Part shown: piece after piece, positions 47,985-56,863 of the stretch
Layout of the letters: each line of letters begins with the position of its first letter
Position numbering within the stretch: the first letter of the stretch is position 1
Origin: Pseudomonas sp.
GTDB lineage: Bacteria; Pseudomonadota; Gammaproteobacteria; Pseudomonadales; Pseudomonadaceae
Length of the DNA stretch: 64,000 bases
Assembly: GCF_030698175.1 (NCBI RefSeq)
Contig: NZ_JAUYNT010000005.1
Location: 1 to 64,000, forward strand
Direction of reading: 5' to 3'
Made by a program: the position numbers and the translations under genes
The notes under the pieces: generated by a model
The model's input: only the letters and a program-made list of their open reading frames with translations
What the model was told of the DNA's origin: nothing
Databases searched by the model: none

Positions 47985-48440
47985 TTATTCGTCGTTGAGT
48001 TCGAGGGTGTAGTTTTTGAATTGGCTGTCTTGGCGAAAACCAATCGACTCGTAAACCTTCTGCGCCACGTCGTTATGAATGCTGGTGGAGACGCGCAGGC
48101 GAATGGCATTGGTTTCGCGGGCCATTTTTTTCGCTTGCTGCATCAAGCCATCCGCGACCAGTTGGCGGCGGGCGTCTTCGCAGACATAGATGTCGTTGAG
48201 GATCCACACGCGCTTGAGGGTCAGCGACGAGAAGCTTGGGTAGAGCTGGCAAAAGCCCAGCGGGGTGTCGTCTTTGTCGGCCAGCGCCAGGTAAATCACC
48301 GATTCTTTACGGGCCAGGCGCTTTTCCAGAAAGCTGCGCGAGGTCTCGGGGTAGGGCATGGCGTTGTAGAACTCACGGTATTTAACAAATAGCGGAGTCA
48401 GTAGGTCCAGATGCTCCAGGGTGGCTTGGACTATGCGCAT
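47985..48440 (-). CDS. GNAT-family N-acetyltransferase
   Basis: Encodes 151 residues from MRIVQATLEHLDLLTPLFV. The acetyl-CoA loop region is IYVCEDARRQLVADGLMQQA, and the C-terminal VAQKVYESIGFRQDSQFKNY gives the GNAT motif B strand and helix. The substrate is unknown. It lies between mtfA and eutC; the 176 bases upstream hold nothing recognisable. Confidence 0.9.
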   Translation of the reverse strand: MRIVQATLEHLDLLTPLFVKYREFYNAMPYPETSRSFLEKRLARKESVIYLALADKDDTPLGFCQLYPSFSSLTLKRVWILNDIYVCEDARRQLVADGLMQQAKKMARETNAIRLRVSTSIHNDVAQKVYESIGFRQDSQFKNYTLELNDE

Positions 48441-48616
48441 GGTGGACCTCGAATTCAGTGGTAGTTGTAATTGTGTGCAGGCGCTATGCCATGACGTGCG
48501 CCGGATGCTGCCTAATCCAGATAGAAAGTGCAATCCAAACAAGCGTTTAACTTTATCGCCGACCTTTTGCTTGGTTTGGCGCAGCTTAACCTCTGGCCTT
48601 TGCCAGCCCGGCGGGT

Positions 48617-49441
48617 CTAGTGGTCTTGCGCTGCCGCCAGCAGAAAGTTGCTCGGTGTAGTTGGCGCATCGTCACCGTCGAGGGTTTGCAGTTGGGCTTC
48701 ATCCTTGAGTTCGACACCCGACAGCTGTCGCCGGCAGGCTTCACGCATTAGGTAGAGTAGCCGGTGTGCGGCCATGGCGTAGCTAAGGCCCTCTAGGCGC
48801 ACGTTGGAGATGCAGTTGCGATAGGCATCGGTGAGACCAACCTTGGGCCTGTAAGTGAAGTACAGGCCGAGGCTGTCGGGAGAACTCAGCCCCGGACGCT
48901 CACCGATGAGGATCACCGTCATTTTCGCCCCCAGCAGCTCGCCGACTTCATCGGCCACTGCCACCCGACCTTGCTCGACCAGCACTACCGGCGCCAGCGA
49001 CCAGCCCTCATTCAGCGCCTGCTCTTCCAGTCGGGCCAATAACGGCAAGCTGTGGCGGTGCACGGCCAGTGCCGAAAGGCCGTCGGCGATGACTATGGCC
49101 AGATCGACGCCGCCGGGATTGGCTTGGGCGTAGTCGCGCAGTTGCTGGGCCGAGTCGCCGTGCAAACGGCGGCCCAGGTCTGGCCGCTGCAGGTAGCTGT
49201 GGCGATCAGCCGCGGCGCTGTGCAGCAGCAAACTGGCGCGGCCTTGCTCGGCTAACTGGGCGCGTAAACCTGCGTGATCGAAGGCCAGATGCACGGCGTC
49301 GCGGGCCTGGGCGTGGGCGTATTGGAAATCCAGCTGGGCGCTGGTCGGCAGGCTGATGCCGGTGCGGCCCAGGGCAATGCGCGCCGAGGTCAGGCTGCGC
49401 AGGGCCAGTAAAGGGTCGGTGAGTGATTGGTCATCGGGCAT
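48617..49441 (-). CDS. eutC: Ethanolamine ammonia-lyase small subunit
   Basis: Encodes 274 residues. Typical EutC segments are [56 protein letters not shown] and [18 protein letters not shown]. With EutB it forms the adenosylcobalamin-dependent enzyme that splits ethanolamine into acetaldehyde and ammonia. It starts 18 bases after the eutB stop. Confidence 0.97.
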   Translation of the reverse strand: MPDDQSLTDPLLALRSLTSARIALGRTGISLPTSAQLDFQYAHAQARDAVHLAFDHAGLRAQLAEQGRASLLLHSAAADRHSYLQRPDLGRRLHGDSAQQLRDYAQANPGGVDLAIVIADGLSALAVHRHSLPLLARLEEQALNEGWSLAPVVLVEQGRVAVADEVGELLGAKMTVILIGERPGLSSPDSLGLYFTYRPKVGLTDAYRNCISNVRLEGLSYAMAAHRLLYLMREACRRQLSGVELKDEAQLQTLDGDDAPTTPSNFLLAAAQDH

Positions 49442-49459
49442 GGCAGTGTCTCAGCCTGT

Positions 49460-50854
49460 TCAATTCAGTTGCGCCAAGGCCTGGCGGAACGCCGGCGGCA
49501 GGTTATTACCGAAACGCACCTGGCCATCGGCTTGGCTGAAAATGCCCATGCGCTGCAGCCAGGCCTCGAACTCGGGCGCGGGTTTCAGGCCGAGGGTTTG
49601 CCGGGCGTAGAGGGCGTCGTGGAAGGAGGTGGTCTGGTAGTTGAGCATGATGTCGTCGGAGCCGGGGATGCCCATGATGAAGTTGATCCCGGCCACGCCC
49701 AAGAGGGTGAGCAACACATCCATGTCGTCTTGATCGGCCTCGGCGTGATTGGTGTAGCAGATGTCGCAGCCCATCGGCAGGCCCAGCAACTTGCCGCAGA
49801 AGTGGTCTTCTAAGCCGGCGCGGATGATCTGTTTGCCGTTGTACAGATACTCCGGGCCGATAAAGCCGACCACGGTATTCACCAGAAACGGTTTGAAATG
49901 CCGGGCCACCGCGTAGGCGCGGGTTTCGCAGGTTTGCTGATCGAGGCCATGGTGGGCGTTGGCCGACAGCGCGCTGCCTTGACCGGTTTCAAAATACATT
50001 AGGTTGTTGCCGACGGTGCCGCGCTTCTGGCTTAGGCCGGCGTCGTAGCCTTCTTGCAGTAGATTCAGATTGATGCCGAAGCTGGCGTTGGCCGCCTGGG
50101 TGCCGGCAATCGACTGAAACACCAGGTCCAGCGGCACGCCCCGGTTGATCGCCTCAATCGAGGTGGTGACGTGGGTCAGCACGCAGGCCTGGGTGGGGAT
50201 CTCGTAGCGTTGAATCACCGCATCGAGCATCTGCAACAGGGTGCAGATGGAGGCGATATTGTCGGTGGCCGGGTTGATGCCGATCATGGCGTCGCCGTTG
50301 CCATACAGCAGACCGTCGAGAATGCTGGCGGCGATGCCGGCCGGATCGTCGGTCGGGTGATTGGGTTGCAGACGGGTCGACATCCGTCCGCGCAGGCCGA
50401 CGGTGTTGCGAAAGCGGCTGACCACGCGAATCTTCTGCGCCACCAGCACCAAGTCCTGCACGCGCATTAACTTGGACACTGCTGCCGCCATCTCCGGCGT
50501 CAGACCGGGGGCGAGGGCGCGCAGGCTGGCCTCATCGGCCAGATCGCTGAGCAGCCAATCGCGCAGGCCGCCGACGGTCAGGTGACTGACCACGGCAAAG
50601 GCTGCCACGTCGTGACTGTCGATAATCAGCCGGGTGACTTCATCTTCCTCGTAGGGGATCAGCGCCTCGTCGAGAAAATGCTTGAGCGGGATATTGGCCA
50701 GCGCCATCTGCGCGGCCACACGCTCGCCGGCATTGCTGGCGGCCACCCCGGCGAGAAAGTCTCCGGAGCGTGCCGGGCTGGCTTTGGCCAGAACGTCTTT
50801 AAGGCTGTCGAAGTGGAAGGTCTCCACGCCAACGGAATGGGTAAAACGGGCCAT
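49460..50854 (-). CDS. eutB: Ethanolamine ammonia-lyase large subunit
   Basis: Encodes 464 residues of the catalytic TIM-barrel subunit. Recognisable stretches are LLYGNGDAMIGINPATDNIA, THVTTSIEAINRGVPLDLVF, GFIGPEYLYNGKQIIRAGLE and GLPMGCDICYTNHAEADQDD. It needs adenosylcobalamin, consistent with the B12 uptake genes 10 kb upstream. No microcompartment shell genes are present, so this is the non-compartment Pseudomonas pathway. No sigma-54 site was seen just upstream; it may be read from eat through a REP pair. Confidence 0.97.
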   Translation of the reverse strand: MARFTHSVGVETFHFDSLKDVLAKASPARSGDFLAGVAASNAGERVAAQMALANIPLKHFLDEALIPYEEDEVTRLIIDSHDVAAFAVVSHLTVGGLRDWLLSDLADEASLRALAPGLTPEMAAAVSKLMRVQDLVLVAQKIRVVSRFRNTVGLRGRMSTRLQPNHPTDDPAGIAASILDGLLYGNGDAMIGINPATDNIASICTLLQMLDAVIQRYEIPTQACVLTHVTTSIEAINRGVPLDLVFQSIAGTQAANASFGINLNLLQEGYDAGLSQKRGTVGNNLMYFETGQGSALSANAHHGLDQQTCETRAYAVARHFKPFLVNTVVGFIGPEYLYNGKQIIRAGLEDHFCGKLLGLPMGCDICYTNHAEADQDDMDVLLTLLGVAGINFIMGIPGSDDIMLNYQTTSFHDALYARQTLGLKPAPEFEAWLQRMGIFSQADGQVRFGNNLPPAFRQALAQLN

Positions 50855-50910
50855 GGGGTTACTCCTGCAACGGCTCGTTAGGGGTATACAAAGGCGATGT
50901 TCAGTCTAAA

Positions 50911-51028
50911 CCCTAGGATGGGTTAGCCGTAGGCGTAACCCATCAGCATTTCTGCCGCGCCGCGGTTTATTGGTACACGGTTTGGCATCGTTGGTGGGTT
51001 ACGCCGCTGCGCGGCTAACCCACCCTAC
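50911..51028. repeat. Inverted REP pair between eutB and eat
   Basis: Unit 1 (50911-50943) contains GGATGGGTTAGCC and GGCGTAACCCATC; unit 2 (50993-51028) contains GGTGGGTTACGCCGC and GCGGCTAACCCACC. Each is itself a hairpin, and the two are in inverted orientation. Paired REPs in a transcribed gap often stabilise the upstream message, here eat. Confidence 0.75.
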
Positions 51029-51047
51029 AAAGGCCCAATGCTGGCGG

Positions 51048-52418
51048 TTAAACCCCGGTCAGCATTGCATCCGCAGGTGCATTGGCGCGGTGGTGCGAGG
51101 TCAGTTGGAAGTAGACAAAACCCACCACCATGAAGCCCAGGAACACCATGCCGATCATGGCATTAAACCAAGCCATAGCCACCAAGCACACCACCGCCAA
51201 GGCCAGGGCAATGCCCGGCACAATTGGGTAGCCAGGGGCGCGGAAGCTGCGCTCCAGCAGCGGCTCGGAGTGGCGCAGTTTAAACAGGCTGAGCATGCTC
51301 ATGATGTACATCACGATGGCGCCGAACACCGCCATGGTGATCATCGCGGCGGTCAGGGTCATGCCTTGCAGGTTGATCAGGCCGTCGCTGTAGATAGCTG
51401 CGATGCCGATCACGCCGCCGGCCAGAATCGCCCGGTGCGGGGTTTGGAAGCGGTTCAGTTTAGCCAAGCCGCGCGGCAGGTAGCCGGCGCGAGCGAGGGC
51501 GAAGAACTGCCGCGAGTAGCCGAGGATGATGCCGTGAAAGCTCGCCACCAAACCGAACAGGCCAATCCACACCAACATGTGCATCCAGGTCGAATTGTCG
51601 CCGACCACGGCTTTCATCGCCTGGGGCAACGGATCGTTGATGTTCGACAGCTGACGCCAGTCGCCGACACCGCCGGCCATGATCATCACGCCGACCGCCA
51701 GGAACACCAGAGTCAGAATGCCGCTGATGTAGGCCTTGGGAATGGTGCGTTTCGGGTCCTTGGCTTCTTCGGCGGCCATGGCCGCGCCCTCGATGGCGAG
51801 GAAGAACCAGATGGCGAACGGAATCGCCGCGAACATCCCCGGAATCGCCGCACTGCTGAACTCGTTCGCGCCCGACCAGCCATTTAAGGCGAAGTTGCTG
51901 AAACTGAAGCCCGGCGCCACCACGCCCATAAACACCAGTAATTCACCCACTGCCAGCACCGTCACCACCAGTTCAAAGGTGGCGGCAATGCTGACGCCGA
52001 CAATATTCAGGGTCATGAAGATGATGTAGGCGCCGACTGCCGCGTGCTTGGGGTCCAGTTCGGGAAACTGCACATTCAAGTAAGCGCCGATGGCCATGGC
52101 AATGGCCGGTGGCGCAAAGACGAACTCGATCAGCGTGGCCAGCCCCGCGATCAAACCGCCCTTGGGACCAAAGGCTCGCCGGCTGTAAGCGAAGGGCCCG
52201 CCCGCGTGAGGGATGGCGGTGGTCAGCTCGGTGAAACTGAAGATAAAGCAGGTGTACATGGTCGCGACCATCAAGGCCGTGACCAAGAAGCCCATGGTGC
52301 CGGCGCTGCCCCAGCCGTAGCTCCAACCGAAGTATTCGCCGGAAATCACCAAGCCGACGGCGATGCCCCAGAGGTGCAGGGTGCCGAGTGTTGGTTTGAG
52401 TTGCGTTGTTATCGTCAT
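51048..52418 (-). CDS. eat: Ethanolamine permease
   Basis: Encodes 456 residues from MTITTQLKPTLGTLHLWGI, a member of the APC superfamily with twelve membrane helices. Helix 1 is the family-like AVGLVISGEYFGWSYGWGSA, followed by TAIPHAGGPFAYSRRAFGPK. It is flanked by eutB and exaC. A sigma-54 promoter match lies 50-65 bases upstream, linking it to the adjacent eatR activator. Confidence 0.94.
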   Translation of the reverse strand: MTITTQLKPTLGTLHLWGIAVGLVISGEYFGWSYGWGSAGTMGFLVTALMVATMYTCFIFSFTELTTAIPHAGGPFAYSRRAFGPKGGLIAGLATLIEFVFAPPAIAMAIGAYLNVQFPELDPKHAAVGAYIIFMTLNIVGVSIAATFELVVTVLAVGELLVFMGVVAPGFSFSNFALNGWSGANEFSSAAIPGMFAAIPFAIWFFLAIEGAAMAAEEAKDPKRTIPKAYISGILTLVFLAVGVMIMAGGVGDWRQLSNINDPLPQAMKAVVGDNSTWMHMLVWIGLFGLVASFHGIILGYSRQFFALARAGYLPRGLAKLNRFQTPHRAILAGGVIGIAAIYSDGLINLQGMTLTAAMITMAVFGAIVMYIMSMLSLFKLRHSEPLLERSFRAPGYPIVPGIALALAVVCLVAMAWFNAMIGMVFLGFMVVGFVYFQLTSHHRANAPADAMLTGV

Positions 52419-52467
52419 ATTGAGTACCCGCCCGAGAGTTGAACAGACCAAGAGTTTTGTCGAGGTA

Positions 52468-52483
52468 CGCAACGCCCATGCCA
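52468..52483 (-). promoter_or_regulatory. Sigma-54 promoter of eat
   Basis: On the minus strand the sequence is TGGCATGGGCGTTGCG, matching the -24/-12 consensus TGGCAC-N5-TTGC with correct GG-GC spacing. It lies 50 bases upstream of the eat start. Confidence 0.75.
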
Positions 52484-52563
52484 GCTGCCGCCAATAGCGA
52501 GCGGCTGGCGTGGGGGGTTGCGTTTTTAGCTATGCAGAGGACGTTTTCAGCGCCGACAGGCGC

Positions 52564-54084
52564 TTAAAAGAAGCCCAGCGGGTTGATGTCATAGCTGACC
52601 AGCAAGTTTTTGGTCTGTTGATAATGCTCGAGTGCCACTTTATGGGTCTCGCGGCCGACACCGGACTTCTTGTAACCGCCGAAGGCGGCGTGGGCGGGGT
52701 ACAGGTGGTAACAGTTGGTCCACACGCGACCGGCTTTAATCGCCCGGCCCATGCGGTAGGCGCGGTTGATGTCGCGGGTCCAGAGACCGGCGCCGAGGCC
52801 GAACTCGGTATCGTTGGCAATCGCCAGGGCTTCGGCTTCGTCCTTGAAGGTGGTGACGCTGACCACCGGGCCGAAGATTTCTTCCTGAAACACGCGCATC
52901 TTGTTGTGACCCTTGAGCAGGGTCGGCTGGATGTAATAACCGCCGCCCAGGGAGCCGGCGAGTTTCTCTACGCCACCGCCGGTGAGCAGTTCGGCGCCTT
53001 CTTGCTTGGCGATTTCCAGGTAGCTGAGAATTTTGTCGAACTGCTGCTCGGAAGCCTGGGCGCCGACCATGGTCTCGGTGTCCAGCGGGTCGCCGCGCTT
53101 GATCTGATTAACCTTCTTCATCACCTCGGCCATAAAGGCCGGGTAGATAGACTCCTGCACCAAGGCGCGGGACGGGCAGGTGCACACTTCGCCCTGGTTG
53201 AAGAATGCCAGCACCAGGCCTTCGGCGGCTTTTTCGATAAAGCTTGGCTCGGCTTGCATGATGTCTTCGAAGAAGATATTCGGCGACTTGCCGCCCAGCT
53301 CGACGGTGCTCGGGATGATGTTCTCGGCGGCGCATTTAAGAATGTGCGCGCCCACCGGGGTGGAGCCGGTAAAGGCGATTTTGGCGATGCGCTTGCTGGT
53401 GGCCAGGGCTTCGCCGGCTTCCTTGCCAAAACCTTGCACCACGTTAAGTACGCCGGGCGGCAGCAGGTCACCGATCAGCTCCATCAGCACGCTGATGCCC
53501 AGCGGCGTTTGCTCGGCCGGTTTCAACACCACGCAGTTGCCGGCGGCCAAGGCCGGGGCCAGCTTCCAGGCGGCCATCAGCAGCGGGAAGTTCCACGGGA
53601 TGATCTGCCCGACCACGCCCAGGGGTTCATGGATGTGATAGGCGACGGTGTTGCCATCGATCTCGGCGGCGCTGCCTTCTTGGGCGCGCAGGCAGCCGGC
53701 AAAGTAACGGAAGTGATCGGCGGCCAGGGGGATGTCGGCGTTCAGGGTTTCGCGCACGGCCTTGCCGTTGTCCCAAGTTTCGGTGATGGCCAGCAGCTCT
53801 AGGTTGGCTTCGATACGGTCGGCAATTTTCAGCAAGATGCCCGAGCGCGCTTGCACCGAGGTCTTGCCCCAGGCATCGGCGGCGGCGTGGGCGGCGTCCA
53901 GGGCTTTGTCTATATCTTCGGCCGTGGAGCGCGGGAATTCGGCAATCGGCTGGCCATTCACTGGCGAGCTGTTGGTGAAATATTGGCCTTTGACCGGCGC
54001 GACAAATTCGCCGCCGATGTAGTTGCCGTAACGAGCCTTGAAGGAAACGAGGGCGCCTTCGGTACCTGGGTGGGCGTAACGCAT
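52564..54084 (-). CDS. exaC: NAD+-dependent acetaldehyde dehydrogenase ExaC
   Basis: Encodes 506 residues of the aldehyde dehydrogenase superfamily. Key sites are the NAD-binding [18 protein letters not shown], the glutamate in [15 protein letters not shown], and the catalytic cysteine in [17 protein letters not shown]. The C-terminal [19 protein letters not shown] is typical of ExaC/AldB. It oxidises acetaldehyde from ethanolamine or ethanol to acetate. It has its own sigma-54 promoter match and faces the eatR gene across a 547-base gap. Confidence 0.96.
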   Translation of the reverse strand: MRYAHPGTEGALVSFKARYGNYIGGEFVAPVKGQYFTNSSPVNGQPIAEFPRSTAEDIDKALDAAHAAADAWGKTSVQARSGILLKIADRIEANLELLAITETWDNGKAVRETLNADIPLAADHFRYFAGCLRAQEGSAAEIDGNTVAYHIHEPLGVVGQIIPWNFPLLMAAWKLAPALAAGNCVVLKPAEQTPLGISVLMELIGDLLPPGVLNVVQGFGKEAGEALATSKRIAKIAFTGSTPVGAHILKCAAENIIPSTVELGGKSPNIFFEDIMQAEPSFIEKAAEGLVLAFFNQGEVCTCPSRALVQESIYPAFMAEVMKKVNQIKRGDPLDTETMVGAQASEQQFDKILSYLEIAKQEGAELLTGGGVEKLAGSLGGGYYIQPTLLKGHNKMRVFQEEIFGPVVSVTTFKDEAEALAIANDTEFGLGAGLWTRDINRAYRMGRAIKAGRVWTNCYHLYPAHAAFGGYKKSGVGRETHKVALEHYQQTKNLLVSYDINPLGFF

Positions 54085-54160
54085 GCTGAGAATCTCCTGG
54101 TTTTTTGTGCTTGTTATTAGGTTGCGGAGGAGTGCGCTCGGTGGCGCTGCCTAAGCCTAG

Positions 54161-54176
54161 AGCAAGGGCCGGGCCA
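54161..54176 (-). promoter_or_regulatory. Sigma-54 promoter of exaC
   Basis: On the minus strand the sequence is TGGCCCGGCCCTTGCT, with GG and GC at correct -24/-12 spacing and one mismatch to TGGCAC. It lies 77 bases upstream of the exaC start. Confidence 0.78.
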
Positions 54177-54264
54177 AGGTTGCAAGACGGCTGGTTTAGA
54201 GGGGGGTGGCCAATTGCTTGCGCGCTGCGCTGGGCGGCGTTGTAGCGTCTTCGATACGTGCAGG

Positions 54265-54279
54265 GTGACAAATTGTCAC
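54265..54279. promoter_or_regulatory. Candidate activator-binding palindrome between exaC and eatR
   Basis: GTGACA-AAT-TGTCAC is a perfect inverted repeat about 90 bases upstream of the exaC sigma-54 promoter, the usual distance for an enhancer. EatR is the obvious candidate to bind it (inference). Confidence 0.6.
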
Positions 54280-54408
54280 AGGTATGGCGCGAGCGACGAC
54301 CGGTCAGTCAGCTGCGCATTGCAAAGCTCTGGAGGCTGGGTAATGCTGGTCGATATTTTAATTCGGCGATGTCCCCGTGATGTGTTGAACCCACCCTGCC
54401 GGAGAATC

Positions 54409-54571
54409 GTAGGGTGGGTTAGGCGCATGACCACGGGCTATCTGCTGATGCTTAGTCAGCTGCGCCGTAACCCACCAGATGGGGTAGGCCGATCACCGCT
54501 TGGTGGGTTACGCGGCGCATTAGTTGCGAGGTGAGGTTTTGAACCTGCATGGCGCCGCTAACCCACCCTAC
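54409..54571. repeat. Two tandem long-hairpin REPs upstream of eatR
   Basis: Unit 1 (54409-54477) begins CGTAGGGTGGGTTAGGCGC and ends TGCGCCGTAACCCACCA; unit 2 (54500-54571) begins TTGGTGGGTTACGCGGCGC and ends GGCGCCGCTAACCCACCCT. Each folds on itself. They share the stem sequence of the pair at 50911-51028 and occupy the eatR-proximal part of the 547-base gap. Confidence 0.75.
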
Positions 54572-54631
54572 AAAACTGCGTGCAACACGTAACTGGGACA
54601 TAGCCATTAATTAAGGCGGAGAACAATAACA

Positions 54632-56551
54632 ATGCCTGCGAATCATTTTAGTCAGCACACCCAGCAGGTGCTCACGGTTGGGCAAGGCATCCAGCAATTG
54701 GCTGGGCCGGCGGCGGACGCATCCATCGCCCGCTCCTGGCTGCGTTGCCTGCAGGATTATCAACTCGATCCTGCGCAACGGATGGCACCCACAGTGCTGG
54801 AGCACAGCCGAGTGCTGGAGTCGCGCGAGCGCCTGCAGCAGGTGCTGGAAATCGCCGGCGGCGAGATGACCAATTTACATCAGCAACTGTCCGGCAGTGG
54901 TCATGCGGTGCTGCTCACCGATGCTCGCGGGGTGATCCTCAACAGCGTCACCGGTGACGCCGAGCGCAAGACCTTCGAGCGCGCAGGATTATGGCTCGGC
55001 GCCGACTGGAGCGAGGCCTGCGAGGGCACCAATGGCATTGGCACCTGCCTGGTTGAGCGGCAGGCCCTGACCATTCACCGCGATGAGCATTTTCGCGGGC
55101 GGCACACCGGGCTGACCTGCTCGGCCAGCCCGGTGTTCGATGCTCAGGGCGATTTGCTGGCGGTGCTGGACGTGTCTTCGGCGCGCCGCGATGTGTCGCG
55201 CCAGAGCCAGTTTCACACCATGGCGCTGGTCAATCTGTCGGCGAAGATGATCGAGAGTTGTTACTTTTTGCGCCGCTTCGAGGGTCAGTGGCTGCTGCGT
55301 TTCCACCTGCAGGCCGAGTACGTCGGTTTGTTCAGCGAGGGCCTGCTGGCCTTCGATGGCGAGGGGCGAATCAGCGCGGTCAATCAGAGCGCCATGAACC
55401 TGCTGGGGCTGACTCGCGCGGCGTTACTCGGGCAGCCAGTGGAGAGTTTTTTTGATTGTCGCCTGGATGAGTTGCTCGGCCGCGCCAGCCCGCAACCAAG
55501 CGCCAGTTGGCCGCTGCGCACCCGTAACGGCCGGGCCTTGTTCGCCATGTTGCGCGGCGTGCCGCGTGCGCTGCCGACATTCAACCGGCCCGCGCCAGTG
55601 GCGGCGCAGAGCACACAGCAGCCTTGGTGCATGGCCGATGCCGCCTTGCAAAACGACTTGCGCCGCGCCGTGCGGGTGTTCGAGCGCGACGTGCCCTTGT
55701 TGCTGAATGGCGAGACCGGCTCGGGTAAAGAGGCCTTCGCCAAGGCCGTGCATCAGGGCAGCTCGCGGGCGGCCAAGGCCTTCGTGGCGCTGAACTGCGC
55801 GGCGATCCCGGAGAACCTGATCGAGAGCGAGTTGTTCGGCTATCGCGGCGGCAGTTTTACCGGCGCGCGCAAAGACGGCATGCGCGGCAAGTTGCAACAG
55901 GCCGACGGTGGCACCCTGTTTCTGGATGAAATTGGCGACATGCCGCTGGCGCTGCAAACCCGCTTGCTGCGGGTCTTGGAGGATCGCCTGGTGGTGCCGA
56001 TTGGCGGCGAACCGCAGGCCATCGATGTACGCATCATCAGCGCCACCCACAGAGCGCTGGATGAGCGAGTGACGGCCGGCAGTTTTCGTGAAGATCTGTT
56101 TTACCGCCTCAACGGCCTGGTGCTGGATTTGCCGGCGCTGCGCCAGCGCACGGACAAGCTGCAATTGCTCGAGCATTTGCTGGCGCAAGAAGCCGCCGGC
56201 CAATCGCTGCTGCTGGAGGCCAGTGCCCGTCAGGCGCTGCTGGATTACCACTGGCCCGGTAACGTGCGGCAATTACGCAACGTGCTGCGCACCCTGGCGG
56301 CGCTCTGCGACGATGGCTGCATTCGCCTTAGCGATTTGCCCGCGCCGATTCGGCAAGCCCAGGCCTTGCCGGAGCCAGTGCCCAACAGCGTCGCCGGCCC
56401 GCTGGATGATGCCGAACGCAGCGCCCTGTTGGCGGCGTTGCAGGCGCAGCATTGGCACATGACCCACACCGCCGAGCAACTGGGCATCAGCCGCAATACC
56501 CTGTATCGCAAACTTCGTAAGCATGGCATCGAGCGTGGTGAGCAGGGTTGA
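54632..56551 (+). CDS. eatR: Sigma-54-dependent activator of ethanolamine genes (AcoR type)
   Basis: Encodes 639 residues. An N-terminal GAF-like sensor (GLWLGADWSEACEGTNGIGT) is followed by a PAS-like region (FSEGLLAFDGEGRISAVNQS). The AAA+ core has Walker A NGETGSGKEAFAKAVH, the sigma-54 contact loop GGSFTGARKDG (Ser in place of the first Ala of GAFTGA, as in AcoR relatives) and GGTLFLDEIGDMPLALQTRL. The Fis-type helix-turn-helix HTAEQLGISRNTLYRKLRKH ends the protein. It is divergent from exaC; both exaC and eat carry sigma-54 promoters, so it is their likely activator. Confidence 0.94.
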   Translation: MPANHFSQHTQQVLTVGQGIQQLAGPAADASIARSWLRCLQDYQLDPAQRMAPTVLEHSRVLESRERLQQVLEIAGGEMTNLHQQLSGSGHAVLLTDARGVILNSVTGDAERKTFERAGLWLGADWSEACEGTNGIGTCLVERQALTIHRDEHFRGRHTGLTCSASPVFDAQGDLLAVLDVSSARRDVSRQSQFHTMALVNLSAKMIESCYFLRRFEGQWLLRFHLQAEYVGLFSEGLLAFDGEGRISAVNQSAMNLLGLTRAALLGQPVESFFDCRLDELLGRASPQPSASWPLRTRNGRALFAMLRGVPRALPTFNRPAPVAAQSTQQPWCMADAALQNDLRRAVRVFERDVPLLLNGETGSGKEAFAKAVHQGSSRAAKAFVALNCAAIPENLIESELFGYRGGSFTGARKDGMRGKLQQADGGTLFLDEIGDMPLALQTRLLRVLEDRLVVPIGGEPQAIDVRIISATHRALDERVTAGSFREDLFYRLNGLVLDLPALRQRTDKLQLLEHLLAQEAAGQSLLLEASARQALLDYHWPGNVRQLRNVLRTLAALCDDGCIRLSDLPAPIRQAQALPEPVPNSVAGPLDDAERSALLAALQAQHWHMTHTAEQLGISRNTLYRKLRKHGIERGEQG

Positions 56552-56562
56552 GATAAGGAACT

Positions 56563-56732
56563 GTCGCGGCTAAAGCCCCTACGGGAATGGTGTCTTGCTG
56601 CGGATTTGTGCTGGCGGGCAGCGCCTTTGTAGGAGCGGCTTTAGCCGCGAAGCGATGCTGGAAACCCTGCTGATCCCACGGTTGCTGTGGCGACTGAGCG
56701 GCCGCCATCGCGGCTAAAGCCGCTCCTACTGG
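56563..56732. repeat. Three REP units (GTAGGAGCGGCTTTAGCCGCGA type)
   Basis: Units at 56563-56587 (reverse, partly decayed), 56628-56654 (forward, GTAGGAGCGGCTTTAGCCGC) and 56706-56732 (reverse, GCGGCTAAAGCCGCTCCTAC). The last two form an inverted pair. This is the well-known Pseudomonas REP type and fills most of the 312-base gap between eatR and mpl. Confidence 0.88.
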
Positions 56733-56863
56733 TTGGTGCGTTTGCCAGCGCACCGCGCCATGCTGGCCCCGTACCAGCGCCTGCGGTAACCTGCCGGCCT
56801 AGTTTGTGCGGGCCGTGGCGCCCGTTTTTGCGCTCGGCGCAAGGCCGTTTTTTGAGGTAACCC

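Noticed and set aside
52510..53802. A 430-codon plus-strand frame opposite exaC
   Set aside because: Antisense shadow of exaC with a biased composition and no domain; exaC is complete with catalytic residues.
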